Origin: Diaminobutyricimonas aerilata
Lineage (GTDB): Bacteria; Actinomycetota; Actinomycetes; Actinomycetales; Microbacteriaceae
NCBI RefSeq assembly: GCF_002797715.1
Contig: NZ_PGFF01000001.1
Coordinates: 1,821,304 to 1,885,303 of the forward strand
Reading direction: 5' to 3'
Length of the DNA stretch: 64,000 nt
Below are positions 18,187 to 28,797 of this stretch, piece by piece. The translations under genes were made by a program, and so were the position numbers. The notes under the pieces were generated by a model. It did not search any database. It was given only the letters and a program-made list of their open reading frames with translations, and was not told the DNA's origin. Position 1 is the first letter of the stretch. Every line of letters begins with the position of its first letter.

Positions 18187-19781
18187 GCATCCGCGTCCAC
18201 GCGACGGGTGCCGCCGCTGAGGCGGTCGACCGCCTCGTCCCGCAGCTCGTGAGCGACCTCGTCGCGAGCCGCATCGCCGGTCAGGACCCCACCCTGTGGG
18301 GCCCGGATGCGGAAGAGGAGTCCGCCAAGCGTCTCGGCTGGACCGAGGCGAGCTCCATCTCGGAGCCGCTCGTCGACGAGATCATCGCTCTGCGCGACCG
18401 CCTCCGCGCGGCCGGCGTCGATCACATCGTGCTCGGCGGCATGGGCGGATCCTCGCTCGCGCCCGAGGTGATCACGCGCACCTACGGCGTCGAGCTCACC
18501 GTGCTCGACTCCACGGAGCCGAGCCAGGTGCTCGCCGCCCTGCGCGATCGTCTCTCCTCGACCGCGGTCGTCATCTCGTCGAAGTCGGGTTCGACCGTCG
18601 AGACCGACAGCCAGAAGCGCGTCTACGAGAAGGCGTTCCGCGACGCGGGCATCGAGCCGACCGAGCGCATCGTCGTCGTCACCGACCCGGGCTCCCCGCT
18701 CGACCAGGCGGCGCGCGCCGACGGCTACACGGTCTTCAACGCCGACCCGAACGTCGGCGGGCGCTACTCGGCGCTCACGGCCTTCGGCCTCGTGCCGTCC
18801 GGGCTCGCCGGGGTGGACATCCGTCAGCTGCTCGACGAGGCGGCCGCGGTCGGCCTCGAGCTCGCCCAGGACGCCCCCGACAACCCCGCGCTCGTGCTCG
18901 GTGCCGCCATCGGCGGCACGACGCCGCTCAAGGACAAGCTCGGCATCATCGCCGACGGCACCCACATCGTGGGCTTCGCCGATTGGGCCGAGCAGCTGAT
19001 CGCGGAGTCGACCGGCAAGCTCGGCAAGGGTCTGCTGCCCGTCGTGCTCGAGACCGACTCCCCCGAGCTGTCGCTCGGCCTCGGCGACCTGCAGATCGTG
19101 CGCCTCGTCGCCGACGAGGAGGAGACCCGCGAGGTCCGCGATGGCGAGATCGAGGTCACCGGCACGCTCGGCGCCCAGCTGCTGCTGTGGGAGTACGCCA
19201 CGGCGATCGCCGGCCGTCTGCTCGGCATCAACCCGTTCGACCAGCCCGACGTCGAGTCGGCGAAGATCGCCGCGCGCGGCCTGCTCGACGCCCGTCCCGA
19301 GCCGGCCCCTGCCGTCTTCTCGGCCGACGGCATCGAGGTGCGCGCCTCGGCCGGTCTGCTCGACGGCGTCGACACGCTCGACGGCGCCCTGCGGGCGCTC
19401 TTCACGCAGCTCGGCTCCGACGGCTACGTCGCGGTGCAGGCCTACCTCGACCGCGTCGCCCACCCCGAGTTCGCCGAGTTGCGCGACCTCGTCGCGTCGC
19501 GGGTGAGCCGCCCGGTCACGTTCGGCTGGGGTCCCCGCTTCCTGCACTCGACGGGTCAGTTCCACAAGGGCGGCCCCGCCGTCGGCGTGTTCCTGCAGCT
19601 CCTGTCGACGCCCGAGGAGGACCTCGAGGTGCCCGAGCGCCCGTTCACCTTCGGTCAGCTGATCCAGGCGCAGGCCGCCGGTGACGCGAGCGTGCTCGCC
19701 GAGCACGGTCGACCGGTGCTGACGCTGACGCTCACCGATGTGCGCGCGGGGCTGACCGCCCTGCGGTCCGCTCTCGCCTGA
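18183..19781 (+). CDS. pgi: glucose-6-phosphate isomerase
   Basis: 532 residues starting at MSIRVHATG, whose ATG overlaps the tal stop. Family landmarks are [26 protein letters not shown] (phosphate loop) and the C-terminal [10 protein letters not shown]. It interconverts glucose-6-phosphate and fructose-6-phosphate, linking glycolysis to the pentose-phosphate pathway. Placement between tal and zwf differs from Corynebacterium and Mycobacterium and couples its translation to the pathway. Confidence 0.94.
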   Translation: MSIRVHATGAAAEAVDRLVPQLVSDLVASRIAGQDPTLWGPDAEEESAKRLGWTEASSISEPLVDEIIALRDRLRAAGVDHIVLGGMGGSSLAPEVITRTYGVELTVLDSTEPSQVLAALRDRLSSTAVVISSKSGSTVETDSQKRVYEKAFRDAGIEPTERIVVVTDPGSPLDQAARADGYTVFNADPNVGGRYSALTAFGLVPSGLAGVDIRQLLDEAAAVGLELAQDAPDNPALVLGAAIGGTTPLKDKLGIIADGTHIVGFADWAEQLIAESTGKLGKGLLPVVLETDSPELSLGLGDLQIVRLVADEEETREVRDGEIEVTGTLGAQLLLWEYATAIAGRLLGINPFDQPDVESAKIAARGLLDARPEPAPAVFSADGIEVRASAGLLDGVDTLDGALRALFTQLGSDGYVAVQAYLDRVAHPEFAELRDLVASRVSRPVTFGWGPRFLHSTGQFHKGGPAVGVFLQLLSTPEEDLEVPERPFTFGQLIQAQAAGDASVLAEHGRPVLTLTLTDVRAGLTALRSALA

Positions 19782-19797
19782 CGGAGGCTCACGCACC

Positions 19798-21339
19798 ATG
19801 GCACCCGTGGAGATCACTCCCGAGTTCAACCCGCTGCGCCTTCCGTCCGACCGACGGCTGAACCGCATCGCGGGCCCGTCCGGGCTCATCATCTTCGGCG
19901 TGACGGGCGACCTGTCGCGCAAGAAGCTGATGCCGGCCGTGTACGACCTGGCCAACCGCGGCCTGCTCCCTCCCGGATTCGCGCTCGTCGGCTTCGCCCG
20001 GCGCGACTGGGAGGACCAGGACTTCGAGAAGGTCGTGTACGAGGCCGTCAAGAAGTACGCCCGCACCCCGTTCGATGAGGACGTCTGGCGCCAGCTCGCG
20101 CAGGGCATCCGCTTCGTCCAGGGCGAGTTCGACGACGACGATGCCTTCGCCCGACTCAAGGAGACGATCGAGGAGCTCGACGCCCACCGCGGCACGATGG
20201 GGAACCACGCGTTCTACCTGTCGATCCCGCCGAAGGCGTTCCCCGTCGTCACCGAGCAGCTGAAGCGCAGCGGTCTCGCCGACCCGCAGGACGGTCAGTG
20301 GCGCCGCGTCGTCATCGAGAAGCCGTTCGGCAGCGACCTCAAGACGGCTCGCGAGCTCAACGATGTCGTCGAGTCGGTGTTCCCCGCCGACTCGGTGTTC
20401 CGCATCGACCACTACCTCGGCAAGGAGACCGTCCAGAACATCCTGGCGCTCCGGTTCGCGAACATGCTCTACGAGCCCATCTGGAACGCGAACTACGTCG
20501 ACCACGTGCAGATCACGATGGCCGAGGACATCGGCGTCGGCGGCCGGGCCGGCTACTACGACGGCATCGGCGCGGCGCGCGACGTGATCCAGAACCACCT
20601 GCTGCAGCTGCTCGCCCTCACGGCCATGGAGGAGCCGGTCTCGTTCGACGCGGCCGACCTGCGTGCCGAGAAGGAGAAGGTGCTCTCGGCGGTGCGTCTG
20701 CCGAAGGACCTCTCGCTCGCCACGGCGCGCGGACAGTACTCCGGCGGGTGGCAGGGTGGCGAGAAGGTGCGCGGCTTCCTCGAGGAGGAGGGCATGGATC
20801 CCGCCTCCACGACGGAGACCTACGCGGCCATGCGGCTCGACATCGGCACGCGCCGGTGGGCCGGCGTGCCGTTCTATCTGCGGGCGGGCAAGCGCCTCGG
20901 CCGACGGGTGACGGAGATCGCGGTCGTCTTCAAGCGGGCTCCGCAGTACCTCTTCGCCGAGAGCCAGACCTCCGCCCTCGGGCAGAACGCGCTCGTCATC
21001 CGTGTGCAGCCGGATGAGGGGGTCACCATCCGCTTCGGCTCGAAGGTGCCCGGCGCCGGCATGCAGGTGCGCGACGTGACGATGGACTTCGGTTACGGTC
21101 ACGCGTTCACCGAGGCCAGCCCCGAGGCGTACGAGCGGCTCATCCTCGATGTGCTGCTCGGCGACCCGCCGCTGTTCCCGCGCCACCAGGAGGTGGAGCT
21201 GAGCTGGAAGATCCTCGACCCGATCGAGGAGTTCTGGGCCACGCAGGGGCAGCCGGAGCAGTACAGCCCCGGGACCTGGGGCCCGTCATCCGCGGACGAG
21301 CTGCTCGCCCGCGACGGCCGCGTCTGGAGGCGCCCGTGA
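19798..21339 (+). CDS. zwf: glucose-6-phosphate 1-dehydrogenase
   Basis: 513 residues. The nucleotide-binding GVTGDLSRKKLMPA lies near residue 34 and the active-site RIDHYLGKE at about 202-210. The C-terminal region PRHQEVELSWKILDPIEEFW is complete. It oxidises glucose-6-phosphate to 6-phosphogluconolactone with NADP. It is followed without a gap by opcA, which in corynebacteria is required for its activity. Confidence 0.96.
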   Translation: MAPVEITPEFNPLRLPSDRRLNRIAGPSGLIIFGVTGDLSRKKLMPAVYDLANRGLLPPGFALVGFARRDWEDQDFEKVVYEAVKKYARTPFDEDVWRQLAQGIRFVQGEFDDDDAFARLKETIEELDAHRGTMGNHAFYLSIPPKAFPVVTEQLKRSGLADPQDGQWRRVVIEKPFGSDLKTARELNDVVESVFPADSVFRIDHYLGKETVQNILALRFANMLYEPIWNANYVDHVQITMAEDIGVGGRAGYYDGIGAARDVIQNHLLQLLALTAMEEPVSFDAADLRAEKEKVLSAVRLPKDLSLATARGQYSGGWQGGEKVRGFLEEEGMDPASTTETYAAMRLDIGTRRWAGVPFYLRAGKRLGRRVTEIAVVFKRAPQYLFAESQTSALGQNALVIRVQPDEGVTIRFGSKVPGAGMQVRDVTMDFGYGHAFTEASPEAYERLILDVLLGDPPLFPRHQEVELSWKILDPIEEFWATQGQPEQYSPGTWGPSSADELLARDGRVWRRP

Positions 21340-22340
21340 TCGTCGATCTGCCCGACACGACGAGCAGTGCCATCTCGAAGGCGCTCGTCAAGATCCGCGA
21401 GGAGGGCGGCGCCGTCGCCCTCGGCCGCGTGCTCACCCTCGTGATCTCGACCCAACTGGGCGAGGAGGAGGAGGCCATCGAGGCCGCCAACGACGCCTCG
21501 CGGGAGCACCCGATGCGCGTCATCGTGCTCTCCACCGAGGCGCCCGACCAGCGCAAGACCGGCAGCGCCCGGCTCGACGCGCAGATCCGTGTCGGCGGCG
21601 ACGCCGGCGCGAGCGAGGTCATCGTGCTGCGGGCCTACGACGACACCGCGAGCGAGCAGGAGGGCCTCGTCACGGGGCTCCTGCTGCCCGACGCGCCCGT
21701 CGTCGCGTGGTGGCCCCGTCACGCCCCGGATGTGACGGCGCAGAGCGCGATCGGACGGATCGCACAGCGCCGGATCACCGACGCCGCCGCGGCACCGAAC
21801 CCGCAACTGGCGCTGCAGCACCTCAGCGAGACGTACACACCCGGGGACACCGACTTCGCGTGGACGCGCCTCACGCTGTGGCGCGCGCAGCTCGCCGCCG
21901 TGCTCGACCAGCCGCCGTACGAGCCCATCACCGCGGTGACGGTGCACGGATCGTCGGACTCCCCCTCGACCGCGCTGCTCGCCGCCTGGCTGCAGCTGCA
22001 GCTGCAGGTGCAGGTCGACCTCGTGGTGACGACGCCCGGCAACGGCGCGAGCGGCATCCACGGGGTCACGCTCGTGCGTGGATCCGGCGAGATCCACCTC
22101 GAGCGGGAACTGCCGAACGTGGCGACGCTCACGCAGCCGAACCAGCCCACGCACGACATCTCGCTGCCTCGCCGCAGCCTGCGTGACTGCCTGGCCGAGG
22201 AGTTGCGTAGGCTCGACCCCGACGACCTCTTCGGGGTGGTCATCCAACGGGGTCTGCCCGACCTCGGTGCACCGTCGCGATCGAAGCGCCCGGGCGCCGC
22301 GGGCGACTCCCCCGAGCAGAGCGGAGCGACCGACCGGTGA
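21336..22340 (+). CDS. opcA: OpcA, glucose-6-phosphate dehydrogenase assembly protein
   Basis: 334 residues from a GTG overlapping the zwf stop. It matches actinobacterial OpcA: VLTLVISTQ near the N-terminus, DAQIRVGGDAGASEVIVLRAY in the centre and LPDAPVVAWWPRHAP. It is thought to activate or assemble Zwf. No catalytic motif is visible. It is coupled by GTGA overlaps on both sides (zwf upstream, pgl downstream). Confidence 0.93.
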   Translation: MIVDLPDTTSSAISKALVKIREEGGAVALGRVLTLVISTQLGEEEEAIEAANDASREHPMRVIVLSTEAPDQRKTGSARLDAQIRVGGDAGASEVIVLRAYDDTASEQEGLVTGLLLPDAPVVAWWPRHAPDVTAQSAIGRIAQRRITDAAAAPNPQLALQHLSETYTPGDTDFAWTRLTLWRAQLAAVLDQPPYEPITAVTVHGSSDSPSTALLAAWLQLQLQVQVDLVVTTPGNGASGIHGVTLVRGSGEIHLERELPNVATLTQPNQPTHDISLPRRSLRDCLAEELRRLDPDDLFGVVIQRGLPDLGAPSRSKRPGAAGDSPEQSGATDR

Positions 22341-23137
22341 CGGTGACGAACGAACGACGGGTGCTCGTGCACCCCGACAAGGCGACACTCGCGGGCACGG
22401 TCGCCGCCCGCTTCATCACGAAGATCACCGACGTGATCGACTCGGAGGGCGACGCGAACGTCGTGCTGACCGGCGGCACCATGGGGATCGCGGTCCTCGA
22501 GGCCATCAACGCGTCCGCCGCACGCGACAGCGTCGACTGGTCGCGGGTGAGCTTCTGGTGGGGCGACGAGCGGTGGCTGCCGCGCGACGACGACGAGCGC
22601 AACGAGAAGCAGGCCCGCGCCGCGCTGCTCGACCACATCGCGATCGACGAGGCGCACGTGCATCCGTTCGCCGCGTCCGACTCGGGGCTCACCCTCGAAG
22701 AGGCCGCCGACGCCTACGAGCGCGAGCTGGCGGATGCGGCACGCGAGGGCACCCGTGCTCCGCGCTTCGACATCACCTTCCTCGGTGTGGGGCCCGACGG
22801 TCACATCGCGTCGTTGTTCCCCGGCCGCGAGGGGATCCGCGAGACGGAGCGCAGCGTCATCTTCGAGCGCAACTCCCCCAAGCCGCCGCCCGAGCGCTTG
22901 AGCCTGACCCTTCCGGTGCTCAACGCCTCCGAGCGTCTCTTCATGGTGCTCGCCGGCCCCGACAAGGCGTCGGTGTTGGGTCTCGCACTCGCGGGCGCGA
23001 GCTTCGAGGAGGTGCCGGTCGCCGGGCTGCAGGGTCGTCGTCGCACCGTGTTCTTCGTCGACCAGGACGCCGCGGCCGAGGTGCCCGAGAACCTCATCGC
23101 CCCCGTCAACTACTGGACGGCCGCCGACGCCAACTGA
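22337..23137 (+). CDS. pgl: 6-phosphogluconolactonase
   Basis: 266 residues from a GTG overlapping the opcA stop; a second GTG two codons later is also possible. DevB/SOL-family landmarks are VVLTGGTMGIAVLEAI, WWGDERWLPRDD, FLGVGPDGHIASLFPG and the substrate lysine region GPDKASVLGLAL. It hydrolyses 6-phosphogluconolactone and completes the oxidative branch begun by Zwf. It is the last gene of the operon, with an 18-bp terminator just downstream. Confidence 0.94.
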   Translation: MTVTNERRVLVHPDKATLAGTVAARFITKITDVIDSEGDANVVLTGGTMGIAVLEAINASAARDSVDWSRVSFWWGDERWLPRDDDERNEKQARAALLDHIAIDEAHVHPFAASDSGLTLEEAADAYERELADAAREGTRAPRFDITFLGVGPDGHIASLFPGREGIRETERSVIFERNSPKPPPERLSLTLPVLNASERLFMVLAGPDKASVLGLALAGASFEEVPVAGLQGRRRTVFFVDQDAAAEVPENLIAPVNYWTAADAN

Positions 23138-23150
23138 CGCGGACCGCACA

Positions 23151-23190
23151 CGAAGAAGGCCGACCGGGAATCCCCGGTCGGCCTTCTTCG
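23151..23190. terminator. bidirectional terminator between pgl and rbpA
   Basis: A perfect 18-bp stem (CGAAGAAGGCCGACCGGG and its complement) with an AATC loop. Because of the arm sequence, both strands end in a CTTCTTCG tail. It lies between convergent genes. Confidence 0.92.
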
Positions 23191-23203
23191 TCGTCGCTGT
23201 GCG

Positions 23204-23569
23204 TCAGACGGCGGTCGTGGTGCCGCGTCGCGCGCGGAGCTGCTGCAGCGCCTCCTCGAGGAGCTGAGCCGCCTCCTCTTCGGTGCGGCGCTCCTTCACG
23301 TACGCGAGGTGCGTCTTGTACGGCTCGAGCTTCGCCACCTGCGGCGGGTTGTTCTTGTCGCGCCCGGCGGGGAGCCCCGTCGACGGCGAGTCGATGACCT
23401 CGGGGATCTCCTCCGGCGGCAGACTGGCCGCGAAGTAGCGGACGGTCTCGTTGCCGAGCTCGTCCCAGTACGACACGGCGATGCGCTCGGCGTGATAGCC
23501 GCGGTCCTGTTCGCCCATGGGGCCCGCGCCGACGCGCGAGCCGCGGATGGCGCTACCGCCAGATGCCAC
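23204..23569 (-). CDS. rbpA: RNA polymerase-binding protein RbpA
   Basis: 121 residues from a GTG. RbpA landmarks are the N-terminal GGSAIRGSRVGAGPMGE segment, the core domain (RIAVSYWDELGNETVRYFA) and the C-terminal sigma-interaction region ending KTHLAYVKERRTEEEAAQLLEEAL. RbpA stabilises open complexes formed by the housekeeping sigma factor in actinobacteria. It is monocistronic or co-transcribed after secG, 31 nt upstream on the same strand. Confidence 0.95.
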   Translation of the reverse strand: MASGGSAIRGSRVGAGPMGEQDRGYHAERIAVSYWDELGNETVRYFAASLPPEEIPEVIDSPSTGLPAGRDKNNPPQVAKLEPYKTHLAYVKERRTEEEAAQLLEEALQQLRARRGTTTAV

Positions 23570-23600
23570 GAGTGATCCCGTTCCTCTCGTTGGTGCCGGC

Positions 23601-23852
23601 TCAGATGCCGGCGTCGAACTTCGTGATGAGCCCGAGGATGATGATGGACGTCACCCACACCAGGGCGAGGATCACCGTGATGCGGTTGAGGTTGCGCTCC
23701 GCGACGCCCGAGGCGCCGAGGTTCGAGGTGACGCCGCCGCCGAACATGTCGGACAGACCGCCACCGCGACCGCGGTGCAGCAGGATCAGCAGGGTGAGCA
23801 GGAGGCTCGTGATGCCGAGCAGCACCTGCAGCACGACCTGGAGAATTTCCAC
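23601..23852 (-). CDS. secG: SecG preprotein translocase subunit
   Basis: 83 residues from a GTG preceded by AAAGG. It has two hydrophobic helices (residues 2-24 and about 60-79) joined by LHRGRGGGLSDMFGGG, the typical SecG loop. It is an inner-membrane accessory subunit of SecYEG. Conserved placement next to tpiA matches other actinobacteria. Confidence 0.93.
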   Translation of the reverse strand: MEILQVVLQVLLGITSLLLTLLILLHRGRGGGLSDMFGGGVTSNLGASGVAERNLNRITVILALVWVTSIIILGLITKFDAGI

Positions 23853-23888
23853 GGGAGACCTTTCGAGACGGCCTGACGGCCGGTGAAC

Positions 23889-23894
23889 AGTATA
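23889..23894 (-). promoter_or_regulatory. secG -10 box
   Basis: TATACT on the minus strand within TTATACT, about 36 nt upstream of the secG GTG, in the gap between tpiA and secG. Confidence 0.5.
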
Positions 23895-23932
23895 ACCTCA
23901 GCCTGTCGTGGTAGCAGGCGGAGCGCCGCGCG

Positions 23933-24727
23933 TCAGACGGTGCCGACGTGCTTCTGGTAGCGCACGATGCTCGAGAACTCGGGGATGTCGAGGCTCGCCC
24001 CGCCGACCAGCGCGCCGTCCACATCCGGCTGCGCCATGAAGCCGGCGATGTTCCCCGCCTTCACCGAGCCGCCGTAGAGGATGCGCGTGCGGGCGCCCAA
24101 CTCGGCGTCGCGTTCGGCGAGCTCCGCGCGCAGCGCCGCAGCGACCTGCTGGGCCTGCTCCGCGGTGGCTGCTTGACCGGATCCGATCGCCCACACCGGC
24201 TCGTACGCCACGACGATGTCGGGGTTCGCTCCGGCGTTCTCGAGCGCGGCCCGCAACTGCGCGACCGGCACGGCGCTCGGTCCGTGCTGCTCGAGATCCT
24301 CGGCGGTCTCACCGACGCAGATCACCGGCACGAGCCCGTGACGCAGCGCCGCCGTGACCTTCGCCGCGACGACCTCGTCGGTCTCCGCGTGCATCGTGCG
24401 ACGCTCGGAGTGGCCGATGAGCACGTAGCCGCATTCGAGGGCCGAGAGGAAGGCGCCGGAGATCTCCCCGGTGTACGCCCCCGAGTCGTGCGCCGACAGG
24501 TCCTGCCCGCCGTAGCCGAGCTCGAGCTTGTCGGCCGAGATGAGGGTCTGCACCGACCGCAGGTCGGTGAAGGGCGGGAAGACCGCGACCTCGACGGCGC
24601 CGAAGTCGTGGTTCGCGTCCTTGAGCGTCCAGGCGAGCTTCTGCACGAACGCGATCGACTGCAGATGGTCGAGGTTCATCTTCCAGTTGCCGGCGATGAA
24701 CGGGGTGCGCGTGGTCACTGCTGCCAT
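23933..24727 (-). CDS. tpiA: triosephosphate isomerase
   Basis: 264 residues. The N-terminal FIAGNWKMN carries the catalytic Lys. The histidine is in YVLIGHSERR and the glutamate in VVAYEPVWAIGSG. The phosphate loop is ILYGGSVKAGN. It interconverts dihydroxyacetone phosphate and glyceraldehyde-3-phosphate. The ATG at 24727 is preceded by GGAGG seven bases upstream and overlaps the pgk end by 13 nt. A GTG at 24718 that overlaps the pgk stop is the alternative start. Confidence 0.95.
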   Translation of the reverse strand: MAAVTTRTPFIAGNWKMNLDHLQSIAFVQKLAWTLKDANHDFGAVEVAVFPPFTDLRSVQTLISADKLELGYGGQDLSAHDSGAYTGEISGAFLSALECGYVLIGHSERRTMHAETDEVVAAKVTAALRHGLVPVICVGETAEDLEQHGPSAVPVAQLRAALENAGANPDIVVAYEPVWAIGSGQAATAEQAQQVAAALRAELAERDAELGARTRILYGGSVKAGNIAGFMAQPDVDGALVGGASLDIPEFSSIVRYQKHVGTV

Positions 24728-25932
24728 CCGAGGACCTCCAGTCCGGGGAGTCGGCTGCCCTCGAGGAACTCGAGGCTCGCGCCGCCGCCCGTCGAGATGT
24801 GGCCGAACTGTTCGTCGCGGAAGCCGAGCTGGCGCACGGCGGCCGCGGAGTCTCCGCCGCCGACGACCGAGAGGCCGTCGACCTGCGTCAGGGCCTCGGC
24901 GACGCTGCGGGTGCCCGCCTCGAACGCCGGGAACTCGAACACGCCCATCGGGCCGTTCCAGAACACGGTGCGCGATCCGCGGATGACCTCGGCGAACCGG
25001 GCCGCGGTCTCGGGCCCGATGTCGAGTCCGATGCCGGACGACCCGAACCGCGTCGAGGCGATCCCGTCGATCGGAGCGACCTCGTGTTCCGCGTCCGCGG
25101 CGAACTTCGACGCGACCACGACGTCGGTGGGCAGCACGATCTCGACACCGAGCTCCTCGGCGCGCGCGAGGTAGCCGCGCACCGCGTCGAGCTGGTCCTC
25201 CTCGAGCAGGCTCGACGCGACGTCGTGTCCCTGCGCCTTGAGGAAGGTGAAGAGCATGCCGCCGCCGATGAGGAGCGTGTCCACACGGGGCAGCAGATGG
25301 CCGATGACGCCGAGCTTGTCGCTCACCTTCGACCCGCCGAGCACGACCGCGTAGGGGCGCTCCGGCGACTCGGTGAGGCGGTCGAGCACGTCGAGCTCGC
25401 GGGCGATGAGGGAGCCCGCGGCGCTCGGCAGCAGCTCGGCGAGCTCGTAGACGCTCGCCTGCTTGCGGTGCACGACGCCGAATCCGTCGGAGACGAAGCG
25501 GTCCCCGAGGTCGGCGAGACGCTGCGCGAACTCGCGTCGGGTGGCGTCGTCCTTGCTCGTCTCCCCCGGGTTGAACCGGAGGTTCTCGAGCAGTGCGACG
25601 CCGCCGTCGGCGAGGCCGTCGATCGCGGTCTGGGCGCCCGCTCCCACGGTGTCGCGGGAGAAGGTGACCGGCTTGCCGAGCAGCTCGCTCAGCCGTTGGG
25701 CGACCGGCGCGAGGCTGTACTTGGCGTCGGGCGCGCCGTCGGGACGCCCCAGGTGGGACATCGCGACGACGTTCGCGCCGGCGTGCAGGAGCTGGTCGAT
25801 CGTCGGGACGGACGCGCGGATGCGTCCGTCATCGGTGATATTGCCGTCTTTCAGCGGGACGTTCAGGTCGCAGCGGAGCAGGACCGTCTTGCCCGCCAAC
25901 GACCCCAGCGAGTCGATGGTGCGCAGAGCCAT
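24715..25932 (-). CDS. pgk: phosphoglycerate kinase
   Basis: 405 residues from MALRTIDSL. Family landmarks are VLLRCDLNVPL, the substrate-binding MSHLGRPDG, DGFGVVHRKQAS, LGGSKVSDKLGVI and the nucleotide loop VVGGGDSAAAV. It makes ATP from 1,3-bisphosphoglycerate. It begins 11 nt after gap ends and is coupled to tpiA by overlap, forming the gap-pgk-tpiA operon. Confidence 0.96.
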   Translation of the reverse strand: MALRTIDSLGSLAGKTVLLRCDLNVPLKDGNITDDGRIRASVPTIDQLLHAGANVVAMSHLGRPDGAPDAKYSLAPVAQRLSELLGKPVTFSRDTVGAGAQTAIDGLADGGVALLENLRFNPGETSKDDATRREFAQRLADLGDRFVSDGFGVVHRKQASVYELAELLPSAAGSLIARELDVLDRLTESPERPYAVVLGGSKVSDKLGVIGHLLPRVDTLLIGGGMLFTFLKAQGHDVASSLLEEDQLDAVRGYLARAEELGVEIVLPTDVVVASKFAADAEHEVAPIDGIASTRFGSSGIGLDIGPETAARFAEVIRGSRTVFWNGPMGVFEFPAFEAGTRSVAEALTQVDGLSVVGGGDSAAAVRQLGFRDEQFGHISTGGGASLEFLEGSRLPGLEVLGWQQ

Positions 25933-25943
25933 GTCGGCGACCG

Positions 25944-27056
<1,113 letters not shown>

Positions 27057-27683
27057 CTACGACAGTAGCAGCAGGCCGTCCGTCTTCTCACGGGCGGCGA
27101 GGAAGCGCTGCTGCGCGTTCTCCCAGTTGACGATGTTCCACCAGGCCTTCACGTAGTCGGCCTTGACATTGTGGTAGTCGAGGTAGAAGGCGTGCTCCCA
27201 CATGTCGAGCTGCAGCACCGGGATCGTGCCGAGCACGGTGTTGCCCTGCTGGTCGAAGAGCTGGTGGATGAGCAGCTTCTGGCCGATCGGATCCCAGCCG
27301 AGCACCGCCCATCCGGAGCCCTGCAGGCCGGTCGCGGCCGCGGTGAAGTGGGCCATGAAGCCGTCGAACGAGCCGAAGAACTCGTCGATCGCCGCGGCGA
27401 GCTCACCGGTGGGCTTGTCGCCGCCGTCGGGCGACAGGTTGGTCCAGAAGATCGAGTGGTTGACGTGACCGCCGAGGTTGAAGGCGAGGTCCTTCTCGAG
27501 CTTGTTCACGTTGCTCAGGTCGCCGCCGGCACGAGCCTCGGCGAGCTTCTCGAGCGCCGTGTTGGCGCCCGCCACGTAGGTCGCGTGGTGCTTGTCGTGG
27601 TGCAACTCCATGATCTTCGCGCTGATGTGCGGCTCGAGCGCCGCGTAGTCGTACGGCAGATCCGGGAGGGTGTAGTCAGCCAT
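27057..27683 (-). CDS. sodA: superoxide dismutase, Mn/Fe type
   Basis: 208 residues from [18 protein letters not shown]. The metal ligands are His in [13 protein letters not shown] and in [10 protein letters not shown], plus Asp and His in [13 protein letters not shown]. It dismutates superoxide in the cytoplasm. The chosen start has AGGAGA upstream; 14 further codons upstream in frame were rejected. Mn versus Fe cannot be settled here. A TAGACT -10 at 27757-27762 suggests a leader of about 65 nt. Confidence 0.95.
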   Translation of the reverse strand: MADYTLPDLPYDYAALEPHISAKIMELHHDKHHATYVAGANTALEKLAEARAGGDLSNVNKLEKDLAFNLGGHVNHSIFWTNLSPDGGDKPTGELAAAIDEFFGSFDGFMAHFTAAATGLQGSGWAVLGWDPIGQKLLIHQLFDQQGNTVLGTIPVLQLDMWEHAFYLDYHNVKADYVKAWWNIVNWENAQQRFLAAREKTDGLLLLS

Positions 27684-27756
27684 CGAAATGTCTCTCCTTG
27701 CGAGTTTGGTCCCCGACAGGCCCATCCGTGACTGTGCCGCCGGGGCGACTTCGGTC

Positions 27757-27762
27757 AGTCTA
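27757..27762 (-). promoter_or_regulatory. sodA -10 box
   Basis: TAGACT on the minus strand, about 75 bp upstream of the sodA ATG, in the gap after whiA. Confidence 0.45.
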
Positions 27763-27801
27763 TCGAGGCAACCGGAGGCCCCGACGGATGCTTCCCGGAA
27801 T

Positions 27802-28782
27802 TCAGACCTCTTGCAGTTCAGGCGGGAGGTTCGCGTCGGTTCCGGGGATCCCGAGCTCTTCGGCGCGCTTGTCGGCCATCGCGAGCAGGCGGCGGATGCG
27901 GCCGGCGACCGCGTCCTTCGTCATCGGGGGGTCGGCGTGGTGGCCGAGCTCGTCGAGACTCGCGTCGCGGTGGGCGAGGCGCAGGGCGCCCGCGTAGCGG
28001 AGGTGCTCGGGCACGTCGTCGGCGAGGATCTCGAGCGCGCGCTCGACCCTCGCGCACGCAGCGACGGCGGCCTGCGCGCTCCGGCGGAGGTTGGCGTCGT
28101 CGAAGTTGACGAGGCGGTTGGCGGTGGCGCGCACCTCGCGGCGCTGGCGCAGCTCCTCCCAGGCGGTGACCTGCGCGGCCGCCCCCATGTGGCCGAGCAT
28201 CGCGCTGATCGCCTCGCCGTCGCGGATGACGACGCGGTGAACTCCGCGCACCTCGCGCGCCTTCGCGGCGACCCCGAGTCGTCCCGCCGCTCCGACGAGC
28301 GCCATCGCGGTCTCGTTGCCGGGGCAGGAGACCTCGAGCGCGGCCGAGCGGCCCGGGTCGGTGAGCGAACCGGCGGCGAGGAACGCGCCGCGCCAGATCG
28401 CCCGCAGGTCGTCGAGGGAACCGGTGGTGAGCCGGTTCGGCAGGCCGCGTACGGGGCGACGGCGCGCATCGAGCAGTCCGGTCTGGCGGGCGAGAGTCTC
28501 GCCGCCCTCCATGACGCGCACGAGGAAGTGGTTGGTACGTCGCATCCCCGAGGCGGGGATCACGGCGACGTCGCTCCGCACCCCGTAGATCTCGGCGAGG
28601 TCCTTGCGCACGCGGCGGGCGAGCTGCTGCGAGTCGAGTTCGGCCTCGACGGCGATGCGGCCGGAGATGACGTGCAGTCCGCCCGCGAAGCGCAGGATCG
28701 TCGCGAGCTCCGCGGCCCGCACGGTGGTCTTGCCGGCCTGCACGGTCAGCAGCTCGTCCTTCACATCCGCGGTCAGCGGCAC
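27802..28782 (-). CDS. whiA: WhiA DNA-binding regulator
   Basis: 326 residues from a GTG. An N-terminal LAGLIDADG-like domain is followed by a C-terminal helix-turn-helix ([32 protein letters not shown]). WhiA controls sporulation septation in Streptomyces and affects division in other Gram-positives; in non-sporulating actinobacteria its targets are less known. It starts 15 nt after rapZ ends, with no yvcK gene in between. Confidence 0.95.
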   Translation of the reverse strand: MPLTADVKDELLTVQAGKTTVRAAELATILRFAGGLHVISGRIAVEAELDSQQLARRVRKDLAEIYGVRSDVAVIPASGMRRTNHFLVRVMEGGETLARQTGLLDARRRPVRGLPNRLTTGSLDDLRAIWRGAFLAAGSLTDPGRSAALEVSCPGNETAMALVGAAGRLGVAAKAREVRGVHRVVIRDGEAISAMLGHMGAAAQVTAWEELRQRREVRATANRLVNFDDANLRRSAQAAVAACARVERALEILADDVPEHLRYAGALRLAHRDASLDELGHHADPPMTKDAVAGRIRRLLAMADKRAEELGIPGTDANLPPELQEV

Positions 28783-28797
28783 ACGATCACACTTCTC

